Part shown: positions 42,321 through 51,380 of the stretch, one piece after another | Layout of the letters: every line of letters starts with the position of its first letter | Numbering within the stretch: the first letter of the stretch is position 1 | NCBI RefSeq assembly: GCF_000430825.1 | Contig: NZ_AUMT01000012.1 | Coordinates: 62,001 to 126,000 of the forward strand | DNA from: Chryseobacterium daeguense DSM 19388 | Lineage (GTDB): Bacteria > Bacteroidota > Bacteroidia > Flavobacteriales > Weeksellaceae | DNA length: 64,000 nucleotides | Direction: 5' to 3' | The notes under the pieces: model-generated | The model's database searches: none | What the model saw: the letters and a program-made list of their open reading frames with translations, nothing else | What the model was told of the DNA's origin: nothing | Position numbers and translations under genes: made by a program

Positions 42321-43325
42321 ATGCATTCAGGGAAAAAATTTGGAGCTTTAGAATTCATTGTCTGGACAAGAAGAAGTATCTATTGCCTGGCTATTTTGGC
42401 GGTTATTCCTACCGTGATGTACTTTTTCGGGTGGAAGTTTCTTTCATTTCCGTGGCAGCCGATTGCCATCATGGGAACTGCTGTAGCTTTCATCGTCGGA
42501 TTTAAAAACAATGCAAGTTACAGCCGTCTTTGGGAGGCCCGCCAGATTTACGGAGCCATTATCAATGACAGCCGCAGCTTTGGATATATTGTAAGAGATT
42601 CTCTTTCTGCAAGGAATCCGGCAAAAGTGAAGGAAATGTTTCTCAGGCATTATGCATGGCTTACTGCGCTTCGTTATCAGCTTCGTGAGCCGAGAGCCTG
42701 GGAAAATATGAAAACCGCACAGTTTGATGAATATGCAAAAAAATATGATATTCCTGAAAGGCTTTCCAAGCTGGAAGATGAACTGAAAGGCTATCTTTCG
42801 GAGGAAGAATTTCAATATATCATATCGAAAAAAAACAGGGCTACCCAATTAATGGCAAGCCAGAGTAAAGAATTGTCGGAGGCCTACAAAAATGGCGAAA
42901 TTAATGATTTTCAATGGACTCAGATCAATCAGCAGCTGGTGAAATTCACAGACAATCAGGGAAAAGCGGAGAGAATTAAAAACTTTCCGTATCCCAGGAA
43001 TTTTTCTTCCATTACCACTTATCTTTTGCTGTTGTTTATCATTTTTGTGCCTTTCGGGCTGTTGAAAGAATTTGATAAGCTGGGAGAAGGAACGATCATC
43101 GAAGGCTATACTTTATGGTTCAATATTCCGTTTTCTTTACTGGTAACGTGGTGTTTCCATACGCTGGATAGTGTGGGGGAGGCTTCTGTGAACCCATTCG
43201 AAGGAAGCCCTAATGATGTGCCGATTACCCAGATCAGCCGCACGATTGAGATTGATATGAGAGATATGCTGGATGAAGCAGATCTTCCGCCGGCACTGGC
43301 CCCGAAGAATAATATTGTTCTTTAA
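42321..43325 (+). CDS. Bestrophin-family chloride channel
   Basis: The 334-residue membrane protein belongs to the bestrophin/UPF0187 family of pentameric anion channels. Features include the N-terminal MHSGKKFGALEFIVWTRRS, four membrane segments (about 20-40, 50-68, 228-248 and 260-285), NNASYSRLWEARQIYGAIINDSRS near 66-89, and FGLLKEFDKLGEGTIIEGYTLWF. The C-terminal ENPFEGSPNDVP-like text (VNPFEGSPNDVP) is diagnostic. It precedes an Na+/H+ antiporter by 40 bp, so the pair may balance ions together. Confidence 0.9.
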   Translation: MHSGKKFGALEFIVWTRRSIYCLAILAVIPTVMYFFGWKFLSFPWQPIAIMGTAVAFIVGFKNNASYSRLWEARQIYGAIINDSRSFGYIVRDSLSARNPAKVKEMFLRHYAWLTALRYQLREPRAWENMKTAQFDEYAKKYDIPERLSKLEDELKGYLSEEEFQYIISKKNRATQLMASQSKELSEAYKNGEINDFQWTQINQQLVKFTDNQGKAERIKNFPYPRNFSSITTYLLLLFIIFVPFGLLKEFDKLGEGTIIEGYTLWFNIPFSLLVTWCFHTLDSVGEASVNPFEGSPNDVPITQISRTIEIDMRDMLDEADLPPALAPKNNIVL

Positions 43326-43365
43326 TTCAGAACATATCATTAAAATTAAATAAACAAACAATATA

Positions 43366-44904
43366 ATGATTCATAATTATGTAATAATATCTATTGCAGT
43401 GCTGCTTTCTGTGATGATATTGGTAATGATTGGACAAAAACTGAAAGTGGCATATCCCATTTTCCTAGTTATTGCAGGGCTTTTAGTGAGCCTTGTCCCG
43501 GGAATGCCGCATATTGAGATAGAGCCGGATCTGGTTTTCCTGATCTTCCTTCCGCCGATTTTATTTGAAGCGGCGTGGTTTACGTCATGGCAGGATTTTC
43601 ACAAATGGAGAAAGCAGATTTTTTCCATGGCTTTCGGATTGGTATTTTTAACATCTATTGTGGTGGCCTATCTTTCGTCATCCATTATTCCGGGGCTTAC
43701 GGTGGCGATGGGATTTTTGCTGGGAGGTGTAAATTCTCCGCCGGATGCCGTAGCCGCAACTTCTGTTTTAAAGCACATGAAAATTCCTAAAAAGATCACC
43801 ACGATTCTGGAGGGAGAAAGCCTGATCAACGATGCATCGAGTTTAATTGTATTTAAATTCGCTTTAGCAGCAGTTATTTCGGGGCAGTTTATTTTTGGAG
43901 AAGCTATAAAAGATTTTTTCTCAATGGCAGTAGGAGGTATCGCAATGGGTGTCGGGCTGGGTTTCCTTTTCGGAACTTTGCTAAGGATCATTCCTTCCAA
44001 CTCAAATATTGATACCATTATCACCCTTATCGTTCCTTACGTAATGTATGTGGCGGCAGAACATTTTCATTTTTCAGGAGTGCTGTCTGTGGTTGCGGGT
44101 GGATTGTTAATGTCTTATAATTCACATTGTTATTTAAGTCATACCTCAAGAATCCAGTCGGGAAATGTTTGGAGCGTCCTTATATTTTTAATGAATACCA
44201 TTATTTTCATTTTAATAGGTCTGGAATTACCGGTTGTAGTTGCAGCAATGAAAGATTATACCATTTCAGAAGGAATTTTTTACAGCATCGTCATTGGAGG
44301 AGCTATAATTGGAACAAGAATTCTTTACAGTTATGCTTTAATGTATTTTCCGAGGCTTTGTTCTAAAGAATTGAGGTTAAAATCTCCCAAACCAGATTGG
44401 CGAGAACCGTTTATCATCAGCTTTGCAGCCATGAGAGGGGTGGTTTCTCTGGCGGCGGCATTGTCCATACCGGCCTTTTTGCCGAATGGAGAAGCGTTTC
44501 CGCACCGGAATATCATCTTATTCGTAACTTTTGTTATTATATTAATTACTTTGGTAGGGCAGGGTTTATTATTAACACCTATTTTGAAATTTTTAAAAAT
44601 AGATGACGCCGGAAGTGAGCTTCCCGAAGAAAAGCAGGAAGTGATTTTAATGAGGAAATTGAAAGAAACCGCTTTGTCAAAATTAGAAAATGATTTCTCG
44701 GAATTGGCACAAAAAAACAGCCTGGTTCAGCATCAGAAGCATAAATTGGAAAACGAAATGATGATGATGGCAGACAAAGCCCAGTGTATGGCTTCCACAG
44801 GAGATTATGTAACAGCTATGAATGAAAATAAGGACGTAATGAGGCAGATTATTCAGGCGCAGAGAAATGGAGCTTCACCGTATGAAACGCGAGAAAATTT
44901 TTGA
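43366..44904 (+). CDS. Na+/H+ antiporter, CPA1/NhaP type, with shifted C-terminus
   Basis: The 512-residue frame encodes about twelve membrane helices, with PPILFEAAWF, GGVNSPPDAVAATSVL (ion-binding aspartate region) and EGESLINDASSLIVFKFA, all typical of CPA1 exchangers. The cytoplasmic tail is helical. The natural C-terminus appears to be in another frame: one extra A in GAAATGG near 44865 ends the protein with NGASPYETRENF. Removing it gives QRMELHRMKREKIF and continues to 44980. Transport is likely little affected because the shift is after the membrane domain. Confidence 0.87.
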   Translation: MIHNYVIISIAVLLSVMILVMIGQKLKVAYPIFLVIAGLLVSLVPGMPHIEIEPDLVFLIFLPPILFEAAWFTSWQDFHKWRKQIFSMAFGLVFLTSIVVAYLSSSIIPGLTVAMGFLLGGVNSPPDAVAATSVLKHMKIPKKITTILEGESLINDASSLIVFKFALAAVISGQFIFGEAIKDFFSMAVGGIAMGVGLGFLFGTLLRIIPSNSNIDTIITLIVPYVMYVAAEHFHFSGVLSVVAGGLLMSYNSHCYLSHTSRIQSGNVWSVLIFLMNTIIFILIGLELPVVVAAMKDYTISEGIFYSIVIGGAIIGTRILYSYALMYFPRLCSKELRLKSPKPDWREPFIISFAAMRGVVSLAAALSIPAFLPNGEAFPHRNIILFVTFVIILITLVGQGLLLTPILKFLKIDDAGSELPEEKQEVILMRKLKETALSKLENDFSELAQKNSLVQHQKHKLENEMMMMADKAQCMASTGDYVTAMNENKDVMRQIIQAQRNGASPYETRENF

Positions 44905-44980
44905 TGATCATGTAATGAGAACCATAGAAATGCAGCTTGATTTCGATGAGGCAAAAATCACCGGCTTTTCTCACGGATAA
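44867..44980 (+). pseudogene. Displaced C-terminal segment of the antiporter
   Basis: In the frame shifted relative to the antiporter, positions 44867-44980 encode MELHRMKREKIFDDHV, MRTIEMQLDFDEAKIT and GFSHG, then TAA. This matches the usual end of CPA1 antiporters (charged helix, ...ELDLEEARL-type). The join to the main frame needs deletion of one base. Confidence 0.7.
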
Positions 44981-45147
44981 CTTTTTATTGAATTAAAATT
45001 ATCTTAAAAGCTTTTTACGCTTGTGTAAGAGCTTGCTGAAAAGGATAATCAATTAAATTATCTTAAATTTAGTACAAAACCTTTGTAGCTTTTGTCATTG
45101 TAAATAATTATTGCTAATTTTTCAGTTAAATGTAAAAAACATCAAAT

Positions 45148-45573
45148 ATGAGCAATCCAATTATCATAGAATACAAAGTAAATGCACCAACCGAAAAAGT
45201 ATGGAAAGCATTAACCGACAAAAACGAAATGAAATCCTGGTATTTTGATATCGCTGACTTTGATCTTTGGGTTGGGAAAATGTTCAATTTTTACGAGCCG
45301 GGCGAAGAGAAAAAATTTCATCATGTGGCAGAAATTTTAGAAATTATTCCAAATCAGAAATTAAAGCATACATGGTCTTATCCCAAATTTTCAGACCTGA
45401 AAAGTACAGTCACCTGGGAACTTCAGCCGGAAGAAGACCAGACTATAATTAAGCTTACTCATGATGATATTGATAATTTTAAAGATTTAGGTGATAGCTT
45501 TTCACGGGATTCTTTTACAGAAGGATGGAACGGAATTATCGGGCAGAGCCTGAAGCCTTATTTAGAGAGCTAG
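45148..45573 (+). CDS. AHSA1/SRPBCC-domain protein
   Basis: The 141-residue protein is a START-like AHSA1 domain: IIEYKVNAPTEKVWKALTDKNEMKSWYFD at the start and WNGIIGQSLKPYLES at the end. Members bind hydrophobic ligands or act as Hsp90 co-factors in eukaryotes; bacterial ones have no assigned substrate. It precedes a remnant of a VOC gene. Confidence 0.87.
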   Translation: MSNPIIIEYKVNAPTEKVWKALTDKNEMKSWYFDIADFDLWVGKMFNFYEPGEEKKFHHVAEILEIIPNQKLKHTWSYPKFSDLKSTVTWELQPEEDQTIIKLTHDDIDNFKDLGDSFSRDSFTEGWNGIIGQSLKPYLES

Positions 45574-45574
45574 G

Positions 45575-45700
45575 AATATTAAAGTAAACTATGAAATTGA
45601 GACATTAGAGCGGGGAATGAGGGAGTTTGCTATCTATGATAATAACGGATATATATTACAATTTGGTCAACATATCAACGAAATTAGCAAAGAGGAATAA
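45575..45700 (+). pseudogene. Remnant of a VOC/glyoxalase gene (3' end only)
   Basis: After the AHSA1 stop, an open frame without a start encodes about 41 residues: KVNYEIETLERGMREFAI then YDNNGYILQFGQHINEI, ending TAA at 45698. This is the standard last strand-helix of VOC proteins (GMREFxIxDxxGYxLxFG). The 5' three-quarters are missing. Confidence 0.65.
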
Positions 45701-45707
45701 AATTTGC

Positions 45708-45715
45708 TAATTTTG
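45708..45715 (+). promoter_or_regulatory. -7 element of the glutaminyl cyclotransferase gene
   Basis: TAATTTTG is a perfect TAnnTTTG, 20 bp before the ATG at 45736. Confidence 0.45.
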
Positions 45716-45735
45716 GAAAATATTTAAAAAAGTCA

Positions 45736-46758
45736 ATGAAAAAAAATATTATAGCTGGTTTTGCAGCAGTCTTGTTGTTGGTTTCGTGTAAAGATGATAA
45801 AAAGATCCTTGATTCCCTGGCGGATTACAACAATTCTATGGAGCAGAAAGGATATCATTTCGGAGATAAGCTGGCGCTTCCGAAAGAGGTTACAGATGAA
45901 GCGGAAAGCGTTACCATAAGCTTTGGAGACAAAGAAACTTCAAGCCTTGTAGTAGATCCGAAATTTTTTACGCTGGGTGACAATGCGGTAACTTTCAATA
46001 TTAAAACGAAAGGAGGAGAAACACTTACACAGGATGCAACCATTAATGTTTTTGCTAAAAGTCCTGAAAAAAATATAAATTATCAGATTGTAGCAGAATA
46101 TCCTCACGACCCTAAAAACTTCGTGCAGGGATTCCAGATAGAAGGCAACACAATTTATGAAAGTGACGGCCAGAACGGCTCTTCACAAATCCTGAAATAT
46201 ACCCTTGGAACTACCACTCCGCTTGCCTCTACAAAGCAGGCTCAGGAAGATTTTTCTGAAGGAAGCACGATTGTAGGGGATAAAGTGTACCAGCTGACCT
46301 GGCAGAGCAAAAAAGGGTATGTTTATGATAAAAATTCATTAAAATTATTATCAGAATTTGCCTATCCAAATGTACTTGGGGAAGGTTGGGGACTTACGTA
46401 TGACGGGAAGAATCTGATAGCTTCAGACGGAAGTAAATTATTATATTTCCTTGATGTAAATGATCCTTCTAAAATGGTAAAATATATTGCTGTTGCCGGA
46501 AGCTCTCAAGCCTATGACCAGCTGAACGAACTGGAATTCCACAACGGATTCATCTATGCAAACGTATGGCAGAAACCTATAGTTTTAAAAATAAATCCTG
46601 CTAACGGAGAAGTAGTAGGAACATTTGACTTTACGGAAATCGCAAAACAAAATACGAAAGGAAGTGATGACGTACTGAACGGGATTACTTTCAAAGGTGA
46701 AAATATGCTGGTAACAGGGAAGAACTGGACGAAAATTTATGAGGTTGCGATTAAGTAA
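45736..46758 (+). CDS. Glutaminyl-peptide cyclotransferase, plant type (copy 1)
   Basis: The 340-residue lipoprotein (lipobox LVSC, Cys18) has an N-terminal Ig-like region (about 20-110) and a five-bladed propeller of the papaya-type glutaminyl cyclase family: FVQGFQIEGNTIYESDG near 134-150, GWGLTYDGKNLIASDGS near 214-230, and LNELEFHNGFIYANVW near 255-275. It converts N-terminal Gln to pyroglutamate on exported proteins. It is followed 12 bp later by a paralogue. Confidence 0.88.
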   Translation: MKKNIIAGFAAVLLLVSCKDDKKILDSLADYNNSMEQKGYHFGDKLALPKEVTDEAESVTISFGDKETSSLVVDPKFFTLGDNAVTFNIKTKGGETLTQDATINVFAKSPEKNINYQIVAEYPHDPKNFVQGFQIEGNTIYESDGQNGSSQILKYTLGTTTPLASTKQAQEDFSEGSTIVGDKVYQLTWQSKKGYVYDKNSLKLLSEFAYPNVLGEGWGLTYDGKNLIASDGSKLLYFLDVNDPSKMVKYIAVAGSSQAYDQLNELEFHNGFIYANVWQKPIVLKINPANGEVVGTFDFTEIAKQNTKGSDDVLNGITFKGENMLVTGKNWTKIYEVAIK

Positions 46759-46769
46759 TTTATTTTAAA

Positions 46770-47795
46770 GTGAAGAAAAGTCTGATTGCATACTTTACAG
46801 TAGTCCTGCTATTGGTCTCTTGTAAAAATGACAGGAAAATTCTGGATTCTCTGGCGGATTATAACAATTCGGTGAAGGAAAAAGGATATCATTATGGGGA
46901 TAAAATAATACTTCCGCAAGATGTGACTGATAATTCGGAAAGTATTTCAATCAGCTTTGGAGATAAAGAAACATATAATTTAACCGTTGATCCGAAGTTT
47001 TTCAGATTCGGAAGTAATGAAGTTACTTTTAATATTAAAACTAAAAGCGGCGAAACCCTTACTCAGGACGCCACCATTAATGTTTTTTCAAAAATTCCTG
47101 AACAGAATATTGCTTATGAAATCGTGGCAGAATATCCTCATGATCCAAAGAACTTTGTGGAAGGTTTTCTCATGGAGGGAAATACAATCTATGAAAGTGA
47201 CGGTATTGAAGGTAAATCACAATTAATAAAATATACATTAGGAAGTACAACACCAGGCTTAATTGAAAAGCAGCCTCCGAAAGTCTTCTCAGAGGGCTGC
47301 GCTATTGTTGGGGATAAAATTTATCAGCTGACTTATAAGGATAAAATTGGTTTTATTTACGATAAAAATACATTTAAAAAAATCTCGGAATTTCCTTTGC
47401 CTAATGAATTTGGTGAAGGTTGGGGATTAACTTACGATGGACAGCATCTCATAGCTGATTCAGGATCAAATGATCTGTATTTTTTAGATGTTAATAATCC
47501 TTCAAAAGTTATTAAAACTCTTTCTGTGGGAGGAAATAAAGATATTTACAATCAAATTAATGAATTGGAATATCATAAAGGATTTATTTATGCCAATGTC
47601 TGGTATAAACCTTACATTTTAAAGATAAATCCAATGACGGGAGAGGTTGTGGGAAGGCTTGACTTTACAAAAATTACTGATGAAAATACCAAAGATAGCA
47701 AGGAGCATGTTTTAAATGGGATTGCTTTCAAAGGTGAAAATATGTTAGTAACAGGAAAGAACTGGCCTAAAATCTATGAAGTTGTGATTAAATAA
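46770..47795 (+). CDS. Glutaminyl-peptide cyclotransferase, plant type (copy 2)
   Basis: The 341-residue lipoprotein (LVSC lipobox) is a tandem paralogue of the previous gene, with the same Ig-like part and propeller: FVEGFLMEGNTIYESDG, GWGLTYDGQHLIADSGS and INELEYHKGFIYANVW. The start is GTG at 46770, inferred from alignment with copy 1. The identity is high through most of the length, lower in the surface blades, suggesting duplication and drift. Both are probably active on exported substrates; many Bacteroidota proteins are N-cyclised. Confidence 0.87.
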   Translation: MKKSLIAYFTVVLLLVSCKNDRKILDSLADYNNSVKEKGYHYGDKIILPQDVTDNSESISISFGDKETYNLTVDPKFFRFGSNEVTFNIKTKSGETLTQDATINVFSKIPEQNIAYEIVAEYPHDPKNFVEGFLMEGNTIYESDGIEGKSQLIKYTLGSTTPGLIEKQPPKVFSEGCAIVGDKIYQLTYKDKIGFIYDKNTFKKISEFPLPNEFGEGWGLTYDGQHLIADSGSNDLYFLDVNNPSKVIKTLSVGGNKDIYNQINELEYHKGFIYANVWYKPYILKINPMTGEVVGRLDFTKITDENTKDSKEHVLNGIAFKGENMLVTGKNWPKIYEVVIK

Positions 47796-47855
47796 CTTTA
47801 TAAAAATAATACGTAAATTGTTCACGTTCTACGGAATGTTCTTTAGTATAAAAAT

Positions 47856-48833
47856 TTGAAACTATTACAAATAATATTTGCGCTGATTTTCTGTTCATTA
47901 CATGCACAGAAACCTATTCCTTTAGACACATTGAAGCTTAAGGAAGCGAAGGATATGCTTGCCGACGATTACGGAAATTTGTACATCTACAAAAACAAAG
48001 ATTTCAGCTTCACAAAGTATGATTCTCTCGGAAAGCAGATTGGGAAGATGATGCTTACCGTGCCTTATAAAGTACAGACTGTTCAGAATCCTTTAAGCGT
48101 TCCTCTTTTTTCAGAAAATGCCCAGGAAATGAAGTTTGTAGACCAGAATCTGAACGAAATCCAGAAAGTTGATTTTAAGCAGAAATTCGGGTTTATTAAA
48201 ATGGCTTATGCGGAAGATCTGCAGCAACTGTGGCTTCTGGATGAAAGCACAAAGAGACTGATCCAGTATAATTTCAGGAACGAAACAACCATCAATTCTT
48301 ATCCTTTTGATGCCAGCTTTGATGATCTGATGGATCTTCTGGTGTATGAAAATAAAATTTATATTTTAACAAGACAGCATATCCGTGTGTTTAGCTTTAA
48401 GTTTGAAAAAATATTTGAAGCTCCCATCGAAAATGGTAAACGCTTCAGAAGAGAGAATGAATCTATTTTGGTAATAACCAATAATTCTATTTTAAAATAC
48501 ATCCCCGAAAAAGAAATGGTGAAAATTTTTCAGGATCCTGACTCGCAAATTGTGGATAAAAACACCCTTTCTTATTTTGAAATCAAAGCGAACAAACTCT
48601 ATCTTTACAACCTCGAAAATAATAAAGAAACTAAGCCGCAGACAGAGCCGGATCCCAAACAAAAGGACACGGAACAGGATGTAGAAAAATCAGCTGAGAA
48701 GCCTGCAGAACCAGACAGCCCGGAAGGTAAACTGGAAAAAAAGACTCAGGAAATTGAAAGCAAAAATCCTGCGGAAAGCTCTTTGCAGAAGCTGATCGAG
48801 GAAAGCTCAGAAGTTCAGTCTGCCGGAATTTAG
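47856..48833 (+). CDS. Secreted beta-propeller-like protein with charged C-terminal tail
   Basis: The 325-residue protein has a signal peptide (MKLLQIIFALIFCSLHAQ). The start is a TTG at 47856, the only codon that gives this signal sequence. The body is a propeller-like repeat: DDYGNLYIYKNKDFSFTKYDSLGKQ, and AYAEDLQQLWLLDESTKRLIQYN. The tail from about 265 on is rich in Glu, Lys and Pro. I recognise no named family. It lies 60 bp after the second cyclotransferase and 33 bp before the deoxynucleoside kinase. Confidence 0.7.
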   Translation: MKLLQIIFALIFCSLHAQKPIPLDTLKLKEAKDMLADDYGNLYIYKNKDFSFTKYDSLGKQIGKMMLTVPYKVQTVQNPLSVPLFSENAQEMKFVDQNLNEIQKVDFKQKFGFIKMAYAEDLQQLWLLDESTKRLIQYNFRNETTINSYPFDASFDDLMDLLVYENKIYILTRQHIRVFSFKFEKIFEAPIENGKRFRRENESILVITNNSILKYIPEKEMVKIFQDPDSQIVDKNTLSYFEIKANKLYLYNLENNKETKPQTEPDPKQKDTEQDVEKSAEKPAEPDSPEGKLEKKTQEIESKNPAESSLQKLIEESSEVQSAGI

Positions 48834-48866
48834 TGATGGGTAATCAATAATTATAGTAAAGAAAAT

Positions 48867-49481
48867 ATGCATATTGCAGTTACAGGAAATATTGGAGCAG
48901 GAAAAACTACGCTTACTACAATGCTTGCAAAGCACTACGGTTGGGATGCGCAGTTTGAAGATGTAGATCACAATCCTTACTTGGAAGATTTTTACGCAGA
49001 TATGAGCAAATGGAGTTTTGCTTTACAGATTTATTTTTTAGGAAGCAGATTCCGTCAGGTAAAGGAGATCAGGGAAAGTGGGAAAAACATTATCCAAGAT
49101 CGTACTATCTATGAAGATGCCCATATTTTTGCTGAAAACCTGAATGATATGAACCTTCTTTCAGACAGGGATTTTAATAATTATGCAGCTGTATTCAGCC
49201 TGATGAAATCTTTCGTTTCCGCGCCGGATTTATTGATTTATCTTAAATCTGACGTTCCGAATCTTGTGAAGAAAATTTACAAAAGAGGAAGGGAATATGA
49301 AGCTTCTATCAGTATAGAATATCTTTCTAAACTCAATCAGAAATACGAAAAATGGATTTCTAATTATACGGAAGGGAAATTGCTGATTATTGAGGTGGAT
49401 GACCTAGATTTTGTAGAAAAACCGGAAGATTTTGGTTTTATTTTAGAAAAAATAGAGGCAGAACTGAACGGGCTGTTTTAA
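48867..49481 (+). CDS. Deoxynucleoside kinase
   Basis: The 204-residue cytoplasmic enzyme phosphorylates deoxynucleosides for salvage. The P-loop GNIGAGKTT is at 7-15, the DRTIYED motif near 76-82 carries the catalytic Glu and Arg, and the lid KRGREYEASISIEYL is near 136-150. It matches the dNK/dGK/dCK group (PF01712). Nucleoside specificity cannot be read from the sequence. Confidence 0.92.
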   Translation: MHIAVTGNIGAGKTTLTTMLAKHYGWDAQFEDVDHNPYLEDFYADMSKWSFALQIYFLGSRFRQVKEIRESGKNIIQDRTIYEDAHIFAENLNDMNLLSDRDFNNYAAVFSLMKSFVSAPDLLIYLKSDVPNLVKKIYKRGREYEASISIEYLSKLNQKYEKWISNYTEGKLLIIEVDDLDFVEKPEDFGFILEKIEAELNGLF

Positions 49482-49567
49482 CAAAGATTTATCATAAATT
49501 AAAAGGAGGATTCTCTTAATTCTTTCTAATTTTGTTTAGCAAGTTGGAATTTTTAATACAATCAAAA

Positions 49568-49918
49568 ATGTTGGTAAAGGTTTTACATAATGGAAATTGC
49601 TCAAAATCCAATGCGGTTTTGGAGTATCTGGACGAGAACGGCGTGCCGTTTGAGATTATCAATATTGTGGAAGATCCTTTAAGTGCTTTGGAGATTAAAA
49701 CAGTTTTAAAAAAACTAAATCAAAGTGTTTTTCATATCATCAGGAAAACAGAAAAATTATATCTCGAAAATTTTGCTAATAAAAACTTATCCGAAGAAGA
49801 ATGGATAAAAATCTTATCTGAAAATCCTTCATTAATCCAAAGACCAATACTTATAAAAGGCTCTGTGGCTATGCTGGGAAGACCGGTAGAGAATGTAAAA
49901 TACTTTATTGAAAAATAA
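49568..49918 (+). CDS. ArsC-family reductase (arsenate reductase / Spx-like)
   Basis: The 116-residue protein, started at the ATG at 49568, has the glutaredoxin-like ArsC fold. The catalytic Cys is in NGNCSKS near 8-14, the arginines are in LIQRPIL near 89-95 and LGRPVEN near 103-109. This matches E. coli ArsC Cys12, Arg94 and Arg107. An upstream TTG (49532) would add 12 unrelated residues. It may reduce arsenate or act on another thiol substrate. No ars transporter or regulator is adjacent. Confidence 0.85.
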   Translation: MLVKVLHNGNCSKSNAVLEYLDENGVPFEIINIVEDPLSALEIKTVLKKLNQSVFHIIRKTEKLYLENFANKNLSEEEWIKILSENPSLIQRPILIKGSVAMLGRPVENVKYFIEK

Positions 49919-49943
49919 TAAATTATATTAAAAATTTAAACTG

Positions 49944-49972
49944 AAAAAGTCAGCGGTAAAGCTGACTTTTTT
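49944..49972. terminator. Bidirectional terminator between ArsC-like and DUF493 genes
   Basis: AAAAGTCAGC and GCTGACTTTT form a perfect 10-bp stem around GGTAAA, with an A run on the left and T run on the right, so it can stop both converging genes. Confidence 0.85.
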
Positions 49973-49977
49973 GTTTC

Positions 49978-50283
49978 TTATAGAAGAATTACGCCTTCTA
50001 TTCTTGCGACTTCTTTATAAATACTCACTACCTGATCTGCATCCAGAACAAATGCGTTGATATTACATGCTGTATATTTTCCGTTTTTGCTTTCACGGTT
50101 ACCCAATGTAAATTTGATACCGTCAAAAACCCTGTATATTTCCGTAAGCTTCGACTGATCTGTCGGAATGATGAATTTGAATAAATAGTCCTCTGGAAAA
50201 TCATGGTGATCTTCCAGTTTTTCCCTTAAAGAATTGTAAAAATCTTCAGGGCTTGCATGTTGATTTCCTTGTAATATATCCAT
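49978..50283 (-). CDS. DUF493 family protein
   Basis: The 101-residue protein matches DUF493 (YbeD-like, ACT-like fold): FPEDYLFKFIIP, then YRVFDGIKFTLGNRESKNGKYTACNIN, and VLDADQVVSIYKEVARIEGV. E. coli YbeD is a small protein next to lipoate genes; its role is unclear. The gene is alone, converging on the ArsC-like gene. Confidence 0.88.
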   Translation of the reverse strand: MDILQGNQHASPEDFYNSLREKLEDHHDFPEDYLFKFIIPTDQSKLTEIYRVFDGIKFTLGNRESKNGKYTACNINAFVLDADQVVSIYKEVARIEGVILL

Positions 50284-50325
50284 CTACAAATTTTAAATTT
50301 ATATATAAAAATAACGAAAATTTTT

Positions 50326-51003
50326 CTATTTTCCAAGCGGTCCCAGTAGCGACTTGGAGTTTTGAATTTCGTAATCTTCAATAATATTAAATATACCGTC
50401 TACAAGCTGCTCAGAAGCAAGCTGGCTTAATCCGCCGGCATTCACTGTGGCTTTATTTCCGCCCAGAAGACTTCCCAGTAAATTACTTCCTGATAAAGCG
50501 GTATTGATGCTTTTCACAATCCCGTACTGATTAAGCTGCTGATCTACTTTCGGAGCGATAGCCGCCACCAGCTGCTGGGCTGTTTTTTCCTTTAAAATCT
50601 TTGTGGCAGTTCCTTTTTCTCCCTGGATAATTCTTGTAACATCCTGTGAATTCAGGCTGTTTACCGCATTTACAAGGATGGGCTTGGAAATATTTACGGT
50701 ATATACTGCAGCATCAGCAATATATTCTCTTTCTTTTGCCACTAGTGACGGCGCCACTTTTTCCAGTATTGAGTTGATTTCTCTAAGCTGTTTTGGAAGT
50801 GCTTTGTCTACCATATTGTTTTGCAGGAATGCTTCTTTATTGCTGTAAATATTCACTCCTTTATCTATCCCGTTTAAAAGGAATCTTTTAATAATGGACA
50901 ACCCGAGATCAGTAGTTGCCAATGATGTGCACGACTGCACGGTAGTATTGATAACCGTTCCCGTTCCGATAACTAAAGCGGCAGCGATGATATATTTCTT
51001 CAT
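50326..51003 (-). CDS. DUF4197 family protein
   Basis: The 225-residue protein matches DUF4197: a signal peptide (MKKYIIAAALVIGTGTVINTTVQSC with a possible lipobox Cys25), LSIIKRFLLNGIDKGVNIYSNKEAF, and the C-terminal LVDGIFNIIEDYE. Similar proteins occur across Proteobacteria and Bacteroidota without a known role. It ends 43 bp from the DUF493 gene on the same strand. Confidence 0.85.
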   Translation of the reverse strand: MKKYIIAAALVIGTGTVINTTVQSCTSLATTDLGLSIIKRFLLNGIDKGVNIYSNKEAFLQNNMVDKALPKQLREINSILEKVAPSLVAKEREYIADAAVYTVNISKPILVNAVNSLNSQDVTRIIQGEKGTATKILKEKTAQQLVAAIAPKVDQQLNQYGIVKSINTALSGSNLLGSLLGGNKATVNAGGLSQLASEQLVDGIFNIIEDYEIQNSKSLLGPLGK

Positions 51004-51380
51004 TACGATTAATTAAACGTTTTATACTTTCAAATAGCGAACCAAAGTTAAAGACTATTATCTGTTTAACAAAATATTAAGTCTTAGCTCAAAAACGGGG
51101 GTTTTATCTTAAAATATTCAGAATAATCGATTGTATTTTTTTTATTTAAAATATGGTTAACATTGGTGAAATATTGTTAAAATCTGTTTTACTTTAATAT
51201 TTTACTTGCAAACCCATTTTTTTATAGAATTTTTAAGAATTATTAACTATATTACGTATAATTTTATAATTTTGGTCTAATGTCTTTTTTTGAGAATAAG
51301 GATTTTCATAAATGCAGATTACCAAAGGATTTATTGGATCTTTTATAAAAAATTTGATTGTACGAATAAAATTAAACTAT
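51004..51380. other. 377-bp gene-free gap before the SusC gene
   Basis: The stretch is AT-rich and carries no RNA gene or repeat that I can see. It contains TAATTTTG at 51267-51274, a perfect -7 element 106 bp before the SusC ATG, so the mRNA leader would be about 100 nt. An in-frame ATG at 51312 would add 23 residues before the signal peptide and is rejected. Confidence 0.6.
51267..51274 (+). promoter_or_regulatory. -7 element of the polysaccharide locus promoter
   Basis: TAATTTTG matches TAnnTTTG. No clear TTG -33 box lies 19-21 bp upstream, which would fit an activator-dependent promoter. Confidence 0.4.
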
